A stretch of 64,000 nt of DNA from an uncultured Lachnospiraceae bacterium (GCA_910578335.1 CAJTPU010000001.1:248001-312000), one strand, 5' to 3'. Positions 17,940 through 26,575 are shown, numbered from the stretch's first letter. Translations and numbers: made by a program. Notes: generated by a model from the sequence alone, not told the origin.

Positions 17940-19271
17940 CTATCCCTTTCCTTCCATACGAAGCAAGTCATATTGTTCTGCCCTGCCTGACAGCATAAGC
18001 CACAGAACCTGCTTCGGATGGGGCGCGCTCTCCACCGGCTCCCCCTCCTCTGTATAGATTCCCTTCACTGTCACCGGAATATTTTCTCCCGAAGGCTTCA
18101 TGATTTCTATACTGTCTCCCAGACCAAACTTATTGCGCTGGCTGATTCGGGCAAGAAGAAAATTCTGTACTGCTTCCTCCCCGTCCTGCTGCATGACATC
18201 CGTCTTTTCTCCCCCACAGGAAAGCACATATGCTCCCCAAGACAGTTCGGAGGCAAATCGAACCTCCTCTACAATCCCCAGATAGACGGATTCGTTTACA
18301 TAGGTATTATTGTCATAAATCTGTGTCGTCTCATCGGGCTTTCCAAAATAAAATCCCGTTGTAAACTGGCGGTAAGTGCACTTTGCAATTTCCTTCCTGT
18401 ACCATTCCATATTGTCCCTGTACTTCTGCTCCGACTCAAAATAATCGTCTATCGCTTTTCTGTAGGTTCTCGCCACCGCCGCCACATAGAGCGCCGTCTT
18501 CATTCTGCCCTCTATCTTAAAGCTGTCGATTCCCGCCTCCACCATTTCAGGAATATGCTCTATCATGCACAAATCCTTGGAGTTGAAGATATAAGTGCCC
18601 CTTTCGTTCTCATAAACAGGCAGATACTCTCCCGGGCGTGTTTCCTCCACCACTGCATACTTCCAGCGGCAGGGATGCGTACACGCTCCCTTGTTGGCAT
18701 CACGTCCTGTAAAATAACTGCTGAGCAGGCACCTTCCCGAATAAGAAATGCACATGGCGCCATGAATAAAGCTTTCAATCTCCATTTCCTCCGGTATCTG
18801 CTTTCGAATCTCCGCAATTTCCCTGAGGGAAAGCTCTCTGGCGGACACCACCCGCTTCGCTCCCTGCTCCCACCAAAAACGGTACGTCAGATAATTGGTA
18901 TTGTTTGCCTGCGTGGAAATGTGCCGCTCAATCTGCGGGCAGATTTCCTTTGCCAGCATATACATGCCCGGGTCCGAAATAATCAGGGCATCCGGCACGT
19001 CCGGTTTCATATTGTCAAGCTCTGCAAAATACTGTTTTGCCCCTGTTAAGTCGCCGTTGTGCGCCAGAATATTTGCCGTCACATACACCTTGGCGCCACG
19101 GGAATGAGCAAAGGCGACGCCTTCCGCCATTTCCTCCATCGAAAAATTCTTTGCCTTGGCGCGAAGCCCAAATGCTTCTCCGCCAATATACACCGCATCC
19201 GCGCCAAAACAGACTGCCGTCTTTAGTACCTCCAGGCTGCTTGCCGGAACCAAAAGCTCTGGTTTCTTCAT
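17940..19271 (-). CDS. U32 family protein, probable tRNA U34 hydroxylation factor (TrhP-like)
   Basis: A 443-residue U32 peptidase-family protein. Characterised relatives (E. coli and B. subtilis TrhP) act in prephenate-dependent 5-hydroxyuridine formation at tRNA position 34, not as proteases. Family signatures: KPELLVPASSLEVLKTAVCF with GADAVYIGG at the N-terminus, the signature region ESFIHGAMCISYSGRCLLS near residue 170, and a cysteine set (GACTHPCRWKY) for an Fe-S centre. It lies 7 nt after the TrmR-like methyltransferase gene, which supplies the next step (mo5U), matching the yrrM-yrrN-yrrO neighbourhood of B. subtilis. Only one U32 gene is present here. Confidence 0.88.
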   Translation of the reverse strand: MKKPELLVPASSLEVLKTAVCFGADAVYIGGEAFGLRAKAKNFSMEEMAEGVAFAHSRGAKVYVTANILAHNGDLTGAKQYFAELDNMKPDVPDALIISDPGMYMLAKEICPQIERHISTQANNTNYLTYRFWWEQGAKRVVSARELSLREIAEIRKQIPEEMEIESFIHGAMCISYSGRCLLSSYFTGRDANKGACTHPCRWKYAVVEETRPGEYLPVYENERGTYIFNSKDLCMIEHIPEMVEAGIDSFKIEGRMKTALYVAAVARTYRKAIDDYFESEQKYRDNMEWYRKEIAKCTYRQFTTGFYFGKPDETTQIYDNNTYVNESVYLGIVEEVRFASELSWGAYVLSCGGEKTDVMQQDGEEAVQNFLLARISQRNKFGLGDSIEIMKPSGENIPVTVKGIYTEEGEPVESAPHPKQVLWLMLSGRAEQYDLLRMEGKG

Positions 19272-19278
19272 ATACCGC

Positions 19279-19947
19279 TCATCCTCTCTTACCTGCTTTG
19301 CCGCCGCTTACTTTTACGCTTAATGCGCTTCCGTCTCCTACCGGCAGAATCACGGTCTCCAGCAGGGGATGGTGGGTCAGTTCATATAAGTATTCCCGCA
19401 TTCTCGCATGTATGGTGCGGTTTCTTCGGGTAACTGCAAAACGGGATTCCAGCACATCCCCATCCTGCAGCACATTGTCGGAAACAAGCAGTCCGCCCTC
19501 AGCAAGAAGCCTCATCACATCCGGCAGAAAATGAATATACTGCCCCTTGGCTGCATCCATAAAAATAAAATCAAAACAGCCTGTAAGCTCCCGCAAAATA
19601 TCCGTGGCATCCCCTGCAAGCAGGGTAATCTGTTTTTCCCCACCTGCCCTCTCAAAGTTCCTCTGTGCCACAGGAATTCTTTTTTCATATTTTTCTATGG
19701 TTGTAATCTGACAGCCCGGCGGTGCGTATTCCTTCATCAGGAGCGCAGAAAACCCCACTCCCGTACCCACCTCCAGAATCCGCACGGGTTCTTGCAGCGC
19801 CATCAGAAACCGGAGAAGCTTCTGGGTTGCCGGGCGAATCACCGGCACGCCGTCTCTTTTGGCTTCCTGCTCTATTTCATTCAATAAAGGCGTATTGCCT
19901 TTATCAAACGAGTCAATAAAGGCAATCATTCTCTCCGTATTTATCAT
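19279..19947 (-). CDS. trmR: SAM-dependent O-methyltransferase, probable tRNA 5-hydroxyuridine methyltransferase TrmR
   Basis: A 222-residue class I methyltransferase of the caffeoyl-CoA/catechol-type family. The SAM-binding motif ILEVGTGVGFSALLM is near residue 57, with DFIFMDAAKGQY near 125 providing the metal-site aspartate. B. subtilis TrmR (YrrM) belongs here and methylates ho5U34 to mo5U34. Assignment rests mostly on the directly adjoining U32 gene; a small-molecule O-methyltransferase would look similar. The start follows the MltG-like gene's stop by a few nucleotides, with a modest ribosome site. Confidence 0.78.
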   Translation of the reverse strand: MINTERMIAFIDSFDKGNTPLLNEIEQEAKRDGVPVIRPATQKLLRFLMALQEPVRILEVGTGVGFSALLMKEYAPPGCQITTIEKYEKRIPVAQRNFERAGGEKQITLLAGDATDILRELTGCFDFIFMDAAKGQYIHFLPDVMRLLAEGGLLVSDNVLQDGDVLESRFAVTRRNRTIHARMREYLYELTHHPLLETVILPVGDGSALSVKVSGGKAGKRG

Positions 19948-19951
19948 GTTG

Positions 19952-20356
19952 TCAGTTCCCTGCTCCTCCTGCCGCAGCCGCCGATTCCTCCGGCTCCGTG
20001 GCAGACATAATCTGCATCATTTCCTCCATAGTCATGGAGGTATTTAATGTATAAACGCCTGCCCTCAGCTTGTCTTTGTAGTGAGAAAGCAGATTCTGTA
20101 CATAAAACAGCTTTGCATCACGGATAAGCCCCTTGCTTTCTAAGATTTCTCCTATCTGAAGTGCACTCTTGCCTACCGTAATCTCTACCTGCACGTCAGT
20201 GCCGGGCTTTTCCGCAACCGGCGGCTCCTGAAATACGCGGTAGCCGTAATCATAGGCTATGACTGCTCCTTTATAAACCAATACAATTGCCAGCACGGCG
20301 ATTGCCACCCTGCTTATCATGCCAAGAACAGCCACTATCATCTGTTTGGTATTCAT
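19952..20356 (-). CDS. Short MltG-like membrane protein lacking the lytic domain
   Basis: A 134-residue protein: one membrane segment at about 12-32, then a region (about 55-115) resembling the LysM-like subdomain that precedes the catalytic YceG/MltG domain (VEITVGKSALQIGEILESKG, FYVQNLLSHYKDKLRAGVYT). Full MltG is about 340 residues and carries a catalytic glutamate; this protein stops in an Ala/Gly-rich tail before that domain. It keeps a strong AAGGAGG site, so it appears intact, not a decaying pseudogene. In B. subtilis mltG (yrrL) is also next to trmR, so position supports common descent. Confidence 0.7.
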   Translation of the reverse strand: MNTKQMIVAVLGMISRVAIAVLAIVLVYKGAVIAYDYGYRVFQEPPVAEKPGTDVQVEITVGKSALQIGEILESKGLIRDAKLFYVQNLLSHYKDKLRAGVYTLNTSMTMEEMMQIMSATEPEESAAAAGGAGN

Positions 20357-20375
20357 ACCAATACCTCCTTACTGC

Positions 20376-20702
20376 CTACTCAAAATTGAGAGCTTCCGTT
20401 ATCTTGATATTCACGGACTGCATCATTCTGCAAAAACCCAGCTCTGCAGCAAGAAAGTCCGCCACTATCGGGTTTTCCCTAAACTTTTCGTACTCCTGCT
20501 CAAACTCTTCAATCTTGTGAAACAGTTCTTCATCATCTGTCATGCTCTGCAGACGGTAATTTTGCAGCCGGTATGCCGTCACCTGCTTTTTCAGCTCCGG
20601 AAAACGATTGATTTTTTCCTTCTCCCGCTCATATGCCAGATACTGCTCGGAAGATTTAATCGCTGCAATTAACTCTGCAACCGCATTGTCTAAATTTGAC
20701 AT
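20376..20702 (-). CDS. YlbF/YmcA family protein
   Basis: A 108-residue, almost wholly helical protein of the YlbF/YmcA family (Com_YlbF). In B. subtilis YlbF, YmcA and YaaT form an Fe-S-containing complex that stimulates RNase Y processing and development. The pattern EQYLAYEREKEKINRFPELKKQV and the C-terminal FLAAELGFCRMMQSVN are typical. Being directly downstream of RNase J (7 nt) is consistent with an RNA-turnover role. GAGGATAG precedes the ATG. Confidence 0.85.
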   Translation of the reverse strand: MSNLDNAVAELIAAIKSSEQYLAYEREKEKINRFPELKKQVTAYRLQNYRLQSMTDDEELFHKIEEFEQEYEKFRENPIVADFLAAELGFCRMMQSVNIKITEALNFE

Positions 20703-20709
20703 ACTATCC

Positions 20710-22383
20710 TCAAACCTCCATAATAATGGGAAGTATCATGGGACGGCGTTTTGTTTTCTTCCACACAAACTCGGAAAGTGCATCTTTTGTAGCAGATTTT
20801 AGTCTGCCCCAGTCCGTAATCCCTCTGTCCACCAAATCCTGAAGCGTGCCGTCAACCACCTGCCTTGCCTCTTCTAAAAGCTCGTCCGATTCACGGACAT
20901 ATACAAAGCCTCTTGAGACAATGTCGGGACCCGAGACAATAACTTCCCCAACCTTGTCAAGCGCCGTCACCACAATCAGAATACCATCCTCTGCCAAATG
21001 CTGCCTGTCGCGCAGCACTACATTTCCTACATCCCCGACGCCAAGACCGTCTACCAGTATGGAGCCCACAGGTACTTTTCCGGTCACAACGGCTCTCTCC
21101 TCGGAAAGCTCCAGCACGTCGCCCGATGAAAGGATAAAAATGTTCTCCTTGTCGATGCCCAGACCCTCAGCAATTTTTGCCTGCGCGCGAAGATGCTTGT
21201 ACTCACCATGTACGGGCACGGCATATTTAGGCTTCACCAAGGTATACAGAAGCTTGATTTCCTCCTGACAGGCATGTCCGGACACATGCGTATCCTGAAA
21301 AATAACGTCTGCCCCCTTGCGGAACAACTCGTTTATCACCTTCGTGACCGCTTTTTCATTGCCCGGTATGGGATTGGAAGAAAAAATAACGGTATCCCCG
21401 GGACCGATGGTAATCTTTTTATGCATGTCGGAAGCCATTCTGGAAAGCGCAGCCATGCTCTCTCCCTGACTTCCCGTGGTAATAATCACCTGCTGCTCAT
21501 CCGGGTAATTCTTGAGATGGTCCACATCAATCAGCGTAGACTCCGGAATATTCAGATACCCCAGACTGGAAGCCGTCTCAATAATATTGACCATGCTCCT
21601 GCCTTCTACCACTACTTTTCTGCCAAATTTATAAGCCGTGTTGATAATCTGCTGCACCCGGTCCACATTGGAAGCAAAGGTCGCCACAAAAATACGTGTA
21701 TTTTTATGGTCGGCAAACAATGTGTCAAAAGTTCTGCCCACCGTTTTTTCAGAAGGCGTAAATCCGGGGCGCTCCGCATTGGTGGAATCGCACATCAGCG
21801 CCAGCACGCCCTTCTTTCCAATCTCTGCAAATCTCTGCAAATCAATGGCGTCCCCAAATACAGGGGTGTAATCCACTTTAAAGTCGCCTGTATGCACCAC
21901 AATTCCTGCCGGTGAATAGATGGCAAGCGCCGCGGCATCCACGATACTGTGATTGGTCTTGATAAACTCTATTCTAAACTGCCCAAGATTAATGGTCTGT
22001 CCAAACTTTACTACCTTTTTCTTCGTGCTCTTCTCCAGACTGTGCTCCTTGAGCTTATTTTCAATCAACCCTATCGTAAGCTTTGTGGCATATATGGGCA
22101 CGTTCACCCTGCGAAGCACATAAGGCAGCGCGCCGATATGGTCCTCATGTCCGTGGGTAATCACAAATCCCTTCACCTTGTCCAAATTCTCTTCCAGATA
22201 AGTGATGTCGGGTATTACCAAGTCGATGCCCAGCATATCGTCCGCCGGAAAGGAGAGACCGCAGTCTACCACAACAATACTGTCCTCGTACTCAAAGGCA
22301 GTAATGTTCATTCCAATCTGCTCCAAACCGCCCAAGGGAATCACCCGCAGCCTGGAACCGCTCTTATTTTCTTTTCTTTTCAA
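20710..22383 (-). CDS. rnj: Ribonuclease J
   Basis: Metallo-beta-lactamase/beta-CASP ribonuclease with 5'-exo and endonuclease activity in mRNA turnover and rRNA maturation. The metal motif THGHEDHIGALPYV is near residue 72, the second site HTGDFKVDYTP near 165, and the beta-CASP part plus C-terminal domain complete 557 residues. I start at TTG 22383 because AATGGAGG lies 7 nt upstream and the peptide then begins KRKENKSGSRLRVIPLGG, like other RNase J proteins; the frame is open a little further up without a suitable start. Only one RNase J is in the window, so J1 versus J2 is not decided. Confidence 0.94.
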   Translation of the reverse strand: MKRKENKSGSRLRVIPLGGLEQIGMNITAFEYEDSIVVVDCGLSFPADDMLGIDLVIPDITYLEENLDKVKGFVITHGHEDHIGALPYVLRRVNVPIYATKLTIGLIENKLKEHSLEKSTKKKVVKFGQTINLGQFRIEFIKTNHSIVDAAALAIYSPAGIVVHTGDFKVDYTPVFGDAIDLQRFAEIGKKGVLALMCDSTNAERPGFTPSEKTVGRTFDTLFADHKNTRIFVATFASNVDRVQQIINTAYKFGRKVVVEGRSMVNIIETASSLGYLNIPESTLIDVDHLKNYPDEQQVIITTGSQGESMAALSRMASDMHKKITIGPGDTVIFSSNPIPGNEKAVTKVINELFRKGADVIFQDTHVSGHACQEEIKLLYTLVKPKYAVPVHGEYKHLRAQAKIAEGLGIDKENIFILSSGDVLELSEERAVVTGKVPVGSILVDGLGVGDVGNVVLRDRQHLAEDGILIVVTALDKVGEVIVSGPDIVSRGFVYVRESDELLEEARQVVDGTLQDLVDRGITDWGRLKSATKDALSEFVWKKTKRRPMILPIIMEV

Positions 22384-22454
22384 TCGTTTACCTCCATTTG
22401 TTCTATATTGCAACAACCGAATCCTCGCTCCGCGAGGCTTCCATTGTCATGAAT

Positions 22455-22480
22455 AAAGCGGTTCTTCCGTCTGCCGCTTT
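22455..22480 (-). terminator. Hairpin between DUF1292 gene and RNase J
   Basis: AAAGCGG/CCGCTTT arms (22455-22461, 22474-22480). Minus-strand flank is ATTCATGAC; the opposite strand has TTTTTATTTT. It may mark the end of the ireB-ruvX-DUF1292 operon. A second small hairpin, CCTCG/CGAGG, lies at 22425-22439. Confidence 0.45.
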
Positions 22481-22486
22481 TTATTT

Positions 22487-22747
22487 TCATTCTAAATCAA
22501 TATCCCCCATCATGCTCCTGAAAACGTCGGCAACTGCCGCAAGCTCTCCGTCTTCCTCCACAATGGCATAAAGCGCCTCTTCTTCCCCATCCTGAGACAA
22601 ATCCTTCAAAATCAGGGCGTCGCCATCCTCATCTTCCGTATCCGTAACCAAAATATAGGTTACGCCGCCTATCATGGTTTCTTCCAACACATAAAAATCT
22701 ACTGCCTCCCGATTCTCTCCGTCGGGATAAAATGTAATCTTCTCCAA
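22487..22747 (-). CDS. DUF1292 protein (YrzB-like)
   Basis: A very acidic 86-residue protein: KITFYPDGENREAVDFYVLEET, then TYILVTDTEDEDGDALILKD and a C-terminal YAIVEEDGELAAVADVF. This is the DUF1292 family, function unknown, conserved after ruvX in many Firmicutes. The start is TTG with GAGG nine nucleotides upstream inside the end of ruvX. The order ireB-ruvX-DUF1292 equals yrzL-yrrK-yrzB of B. subtilis. Confidence 0.9.
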   Translation of the reverse strand: MEKITFYPDGENREAVDFYVLEETMIGGVTYILVTDTEDEDGDALILKDLSQDGEEEALYAIVEEDGELAAVADVFRSMMGDIDLE

Positions 22748-22753
22748 ATCCTG

Positions 22754-23179
22754 TTACCTCATACTCCGTCTGTCCAGATACCCCTGCAAAATGAAACATG
22801 CCGCAATCCTGTCCACATGCTCCTTCCGTTCTTCCCTGCGGATACCGGCTTCCATCATCGCCCTGTCCGCAGCTACCGTTGTCAGCCGCTCGTCCCAGAG
22901 CGCAACAGGAAGCCCCGTTCTCCGCTCCAGCTTCTCTTTAAATTCCATGGTAAGCGCCGCACGCTCTCCCTCATCATTATTCATATGCTTTGGAAGACCC
23001 AGCACGATTTCTTCCACCTCATATTCCGTAATCAGCTCCTCAATACGCGCCAGCGTCTGACGAAGCTTATTTTCCTCTTTTCGCCGGATAATCTCGATGC
23101 CCTGCGCTGTTAAAAGCAGCGCATCGCTAATCGCCACACCCACCGTTTTAGAGCCAAAGTCCAGTCCCATAATCCGCAT
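22754..23179 (-). CDS. ruvX: RuvX/YqgF Holliday junction resolvase-like protein
   Basis: A 141-residue RNase H-fold protein. MGLDFGSKTVGVAISD carries the first catalytic aspartate, IVLGLPKHMNNDEG the middle motif, and WDERLTTV plus HVDRIAACFILQGYLD the remaining acidic residues. Relatives act in 16S rRNA 5'-end processing (E. coli YqgF) or resolve Holliday junctions. GAGGAG lies 8 nt before the ATG. It is the middle gene of the conserved ireB-ruvX-DUF1292 trio. Confidence 0.94.
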   Translation of the reverse strand: MRIMGLDFGSKTVGVAISDALLLTAQGIEIIRRKEENKLRQTLARIEELITEYEVEEIVLGLPKHMNNDEGERAALTMEFKEKLERRTGLPVALWDERLTTVAADRAMMEAGIRREERKEHVDRIAACFILQGYLDRRSMR

Positions 23180-23201
23180 ATTGCTTCTCCTCTGCCGCAG
23201 C

Positions 23202-23477
23202 TTACTTCCAGTGATTGTTCTTGATATACTCCGTCAGAAGCTCTTCCACCAGCTCGTCTCTCTCCACTTTCATAATCAGGCTTCTCGCGCTTTTATGGCT
23301 GGTAATATATGTCGGGTCGCCGCTCATAATATACCCTACAATCTGATTCACCGGATTGTAACCCTTTTCCGTCAACGCCTCATAAACCGTGGACAGCACT
23401 ACCTTCACACCGGTCTCCGGTTCCGTAGCCACTTTAAAATATTGTGTATTCCCCAAATCCTGCATTGTAATCGCCAT
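23202..23477 (-). CDS. ireB: IreB family regulatory phosphoprotein
   Basis: A 91-residue UPF0297/IreB protein. IreB of Enterococcus faecalis is phosphorylated by the Ser/Thr kinase IreK and moderates intrinsic cephalosporin resistance. Family core: VYEALTEKGYNPVNQIVGYIMSGDPTYIT, then the basic helix and ERDELVEELLTEYI. I start at ATG 23477, giving MAITMQDLGNTQYFKV, comparable to the enterococcal N-terminus with threonines that can be phosphorylated; GGAAAGG is close upstream. The kinase gene is not in the window. Confidence 0.9.
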   Translation of the reverse strand: MAITMQDLGNTQYFKVATEPETGVKVVLSTVYEALTEKGYNPVNQIVGYIMSGDPTYITSHKSARSLIMKVERDELVEELLTEYIKNNHWK

Positions 23478-23573
23478 GCCTTTCCGTAATATGTAACTTT
23501 GTGCGATAAACAGCAAAGCTGTCCCGTAACATTCAATACTATCTTAAACCATATCTTTCTAAAATTCAAGCCG

Positions 23574-24965
23574 CTATTCCATCAGCATAAGCTCCTCGTT
23601 CAAAAACCCCGTAATCCTTCCCCTTATCATGCGGTTGGAAAGGGATTCTTTTGTGCATTTTGCGACACGGATATACTGTCCGGTGTGCCCAATCTGATAT
23701 TGCTTTCCGCCAATTTCCCTGGCTTCTTCAAACAACACCTCTGTTTCCTGTCCTATGTATGCCGCCCGAAACGCCTCTGACTGCTGCTTTCTTAAATGAA
23801 TCAGCCTGTTGCTCCGCTCTGTGCGGACACTGCCGGGAACCTTGTCCTGAAAGCCGGCTGCCCTTGTCCCTTTTCTCTCAGAATACTTAAATATATGCAT
23901 TTCAAACAGTCCCAGCTTTTTTAAAAACGCATATGTTTCCGCAAACTCCTCGTCCGTTTCCCCGGGAAATCCTACGATAACATCCGTCGTGATGGCAGGC
24001 GCGGCATATACACTGCGCAGAAGCTCCACACATTGTAAGTATTCACCTGTAGTATAATGTCTATTCATCCGTTTTAAGGTTTCGTCACAGCCGCTTTGCA
24101 GGGAAAGGTGAAAATGGGGGCAGATTTTGGGAAGCAGACGCAGCCTGTCTGCAAACGCCTCTGTCACAATTCTGGGCTCCAGTGAGCCAAGACGAATACG
24201 CTCTATGCCTTTTATGTCGTGGATGCGCTCTAAAAGCGAAGCCAGCTTCGGGCTGCCGCCGTATGCCTGCCCGTCTTCTGCCGTCAACTTCCGGCTCCTT
24301 CCTTCTTCCCAATCCCCATCCGCAAAATCAATTCCATAAGAGCTGATATGAATGCCCGTTAAGACAACCTCCTTGTAACCTGCTCCTGCAAGCCCTTCAA
24401 GCTCCTCTCTGATGTCCTCCAAACGGCGGCTGCGGACACGCCCCCTCGCAAACGGAATGATGCAGTAGGTGCAAAACTGGTTGCAGCCGTCCTGTATCTT
24501 GATGTAAGCCCTTGTATGCTCCGCCGTGTGCTTCAGCGTCATTTCTTCATACGCGCAGCCTGCATTGATATCAATAATGCCTTCTCCCTTTACGGCTTCT
24601 AAGTCCCTTCCTTCCTCCCGCGCTTTCAAAAAGCGCTCGAGAAGCGACACCACTTCTCCTTTTCTATTGTTTCCTATCGCCAAATCCACACCGGCATCCT
24701 GCAAGAGCTCTCTGGCGGCTGTCTGTACATAACAGCCCACGGCAACCACCACAGCCTCGGGATTTCTCGCCTTTGCCTGATGCAGCATCTGCCTGCTCTT
24801 CCTGTCCGCTATGTTAGTAACCGTACAAGTATTTACGATATAAATGTCCGCTGCCTCATCAAATGGTACAATAACATAGCCCTTTTCCTGCAGTATTTGT
24901 TGCATAACGTCTATCTCATAAGCATTCACCTTGCACCCAAGGTTATGTAATGCCACACTTTTCAT
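23574..24965 (-). CDS. mtaB: tRNA t6A37 methylthiotransferase MtaB
   Basis: Radical-SAM enzyme that converts t6A37 to ms2t6A37 in tRNAs reading ANN codons. The N-terminal UPF0004 domain holds three cluster cysteines (HNLGCKVNAYE, VNTCTVTN, AVGCYVQT); the radical SAM CxxxCxxC is DGCNQFCTYCIIPF near residue 150; a TRAM domain closes the protein (463 residues). NLGCKVN plus RGRVRSR is the MtaB rather than the MiaB or RimO subtype. Its gene leads the run toward ireB and is divergent from the HPr-like gene. Confidence 0.93.
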   Translation of the reverse strand: MKSVALHNLGCKVNAYEIDVMQQILQEKGYVIVPFDEAADIYIVNTCTVTNIADRKSRQMLHQAKARNPEAVVVAVGCYVQTAARELLQDAGVDLAIGNNRKGEVVSLLERFLKAREEGRDLEAVKGEGIIDINAGCAYEEMTLKHTAEHTRAYIKIQDGCNQFCTYCIIPFARGRVRSRRLEDIREELEGLAGAGYKEVVLTGIHISSYGIDFADGDWEEGRSRKLTAEDGQAYGGSPKLASLLERIHDIKGIERIRLGSLEPRIVTEAFADRLRLLPKICPHFHLSLQSGCDETLKRMNRHYTTGEYLQCVELLRSVYAAPAITTDVIVGFPGETDEEFAETYAFLKKLGLFEMHIFKYSERKGTRAAGFQDKVPGSVRTERSNRLIHLRKQQSEAFRAAYIGQETEVLFEEAREIGGKQYQIGHTGQYIRVAKCTKESLSNRMIRGRITGFLNEELMLME

Positions 24966-24998
24966 ATTATTCCTCTCGATTTTTGTTGTGTTTTATCA

Positions 24999-25027
24999 TT
25001 GACTTTTAATCCTGAACCCATTAATAT
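24999..25027 (+). promoter_or_regulatory. Promoter of HPr-like gene
   Basis: TTGACT (24999-25004), 17-nt spacer, TAATAT (25022-25027), then AAGGAGG just before the start codon at 25067. Good sigma-A match in the short divergent gap to mtaB. Confidence 0.65.
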
Positions 25028-25066
25028 GAAAGCTGAAGGTATGACACATCCAAGGAGGTAATTGTA

Positions 25067-25297
25067 ATGAAAACAGTTCAGATTTCTTTAAATTCCATTG
25101 ACAAAGTAAAGTCTTTCGTTAATGATATCACAAGATTCGACTATGATTTTGATTTGGTATCAGGAAGGTACGTAATCGACGCCAAATCCATCATGGGCAT
25201 CTTCAGTCTGGATTTATCCAAGCCCATCGACCTGAACATCCATGCAGAAGAAAATGTTGACAATGTACTGGCTACCTTAAAGCCTTACTTAATCTAA
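25067..25297 (+). CDS. HPr-fold protein without the phosphorylatable histidine
   Basis: A 76-residue protein of the HPr (PTS phosphocarrier) fold. The block AKSIMGIFSLDLSKPIDL aligns with the Ser46 region of HPr (KSIMGVMSLGI), so the regulatory serine environment is kept. The active-site loop that carries His15 in true HPr (GIHARPA) is replaced by SIDKVKSF, so it cannot accept phosphate from enzyme I. Such paralogues are common in Lachnospiraceae; a CcpA-related or ligand-binding role is possible but unproven. AAGGAGG precedes the ATG; it is a single-gene unit with its own promoter and terminator. Confidence 0.82.
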   Translation: MKTVQISLNSIDKVKSFVNDITRFDYDFDLVSGRYVIDAKSIMGIFSLDLSKPIDLNIHAEENVDNVLATLKPYLI

Positions 25298-25324
25298 ACA
25301 CACTGCCACATAACAGCGAAACCG

Positions 25325-25356
25325 GAACACCCGGATTTTTCCGCGGTGTTCTTTTT
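25325..25356 (+). terminator. Terminator of HPr-like gene
   Basis: GAACACC/GGTGTTC arms (25325-25331, 25345-25351), an inner CCGGA/CCGCGG region, and TTTTT immediately after on the plus strand. Confidence 0.85.
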
Positions 25357-25393
25357 GTGCGCCAAAAAACCGCTTCCCTCAATTATCACTTTC

Positions 25394-26575
25394 CTAATCG
25401 CTCACTACAAGCAGCTCGTCCGTCTTTAAGGCGGTTTCCACCAGCTCGTCTATCTTCTCCGAAAGATTTTCCTCATGCCTGCGGATTACCTTAATACTGG
25501 GCTTCGTCACCGGGTGCTTTGCCACAAATATGGTACAGCAGTCCTCAAAGGGCAGTATGGAAGTCTCATAAGTTCCTATTTTTTCGGATACCTGCACAAT
25601 CTCCTGCTTATCAAAGCCGATTAGCGGGCGATACACCGGCAGCGTACACACTTCATTGGTTGCCGCCAGACTGTGCATGGTCTGGGAAGCCACCTGCCCG
25701 ATGCTCTCACCCGTTACCAGTCCCAGACATTCCGTCTCGTCTGCAATACGCTCCGCGATGCGCATCATATAGCGCCGCATAATGATGGTAAGCTCTTCAT
25801 GGGGGCATTTTTCATAAATATACAATTGAATGTCCGTAAAATTGATAATATGCAGGTAAACCGGACCCGCATAGCGGGACACTATTTTCGCCAAATCAAC
25901 GACCTTCTGCTTCGCCCGCTCACTGGTATAGGGCGGCGCGTGAAAGTACACCGCATCGATTTTAACGCCGCGTTTCGCTATCATATAACCGGCAACGGGA
26001 GAGTCGATGCCGCCGGATAAGAGCAGCATCGCCTTGCCGCCCGTACCCACGGGCATCCCTCCCGGTCCCGGAATGGTTTCGGAATAAATATAAATTTTTT
26101 CCCTGATTTCAATATTCAGCATAATATCCGGCTTATGCACATCCACGTGCATGGACGGATATGCTGCCAGAACAGCCTCGCCAATATCCGCATTGATTGT
26201 CATGGAATCCTTCGGATAATTTTTCCGCGCCCGCCGCGCCTGTACCTTAAACGTCTTGTTTTTATCAGAATAAACCCCGTCAATATAAGAAATAACGTCC
26301 TCGCAGAGCTTCTCAAAGCCCTCATCCTCCACATAGACTACCGGACAGATTCCCGATATGCCGAACACTCTCTGTAAATGCAGGAGGACTTCCTCAAAAT
26401 CAAATTCCGTCAGGGCATCCACATAAATCCGCCCCTGTGTCCTGCTCACCTGAAATTCACCTTCGCACTTTTTGAGGGCGTACTTTATCTGCCCTACAAG
26501 CGCCTCCTCAAACAAATGCCTGTTTTTTCCTTTTACGCCAATTTCAGCATATTTTATCAAAAAAGCCTTAAACAT
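25394..26575 (-). CDS. thiI: tRNA 4-thiouridine synthase ThiI
   Basis: Adenylates tRNA U8 and inserts sulfur; also supplies sulfur for the thiazole of thiamin in some species. The 393 residues cover an N-terminal ferredoxin-like region, a THUMP domain (about 60-165) and the PP-loop ATPase domain starting LLLSGGIDSPVAGYMI near residue 183. There is no C-terminal rhodanese domain, as in Bacillus ThiI, where a dedicated cysteine desulfurase hands over sulfur. The NifS-type desulfurase encoded just upstream would fill that role. GGGAG lies 6 nt before the ATG. Confidence 0.95.
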   Translation of the reverse strand: MFKAFLIKYAEIGVKGKNRHLFEEALVGQIKYALKKCEGEFQVSRTQGRIYVDALTEFDFEEVLLHLQRVFGISGICPVVYVEDEGFEKLCEDVISYIDGVYSDKNKTFKVQARRARKNYPKDSMTINADIGEAVLAAYPSMHVDVHKPDIMLNIEIREKIYIYSETIPGPGGMPVGTGGKAMLLLSGGIDSPVAGYMIAKRGVKIDAVYFHAPPYTSERAKQKVVDLAKIVSRYAGPVYLHIINFTDIQLYIYEKCPHEELTIIMRRYMMRIAERIADETECLGLVTGESIGQVASQTMHSLAATNEVCTLPVYRPLIGFDKQEIVQVSEKIGTYETSILPFEDCCTIFVAKHPVTKPSIKVIRRHEENLSEKIDELVETALKTDELLVVSD

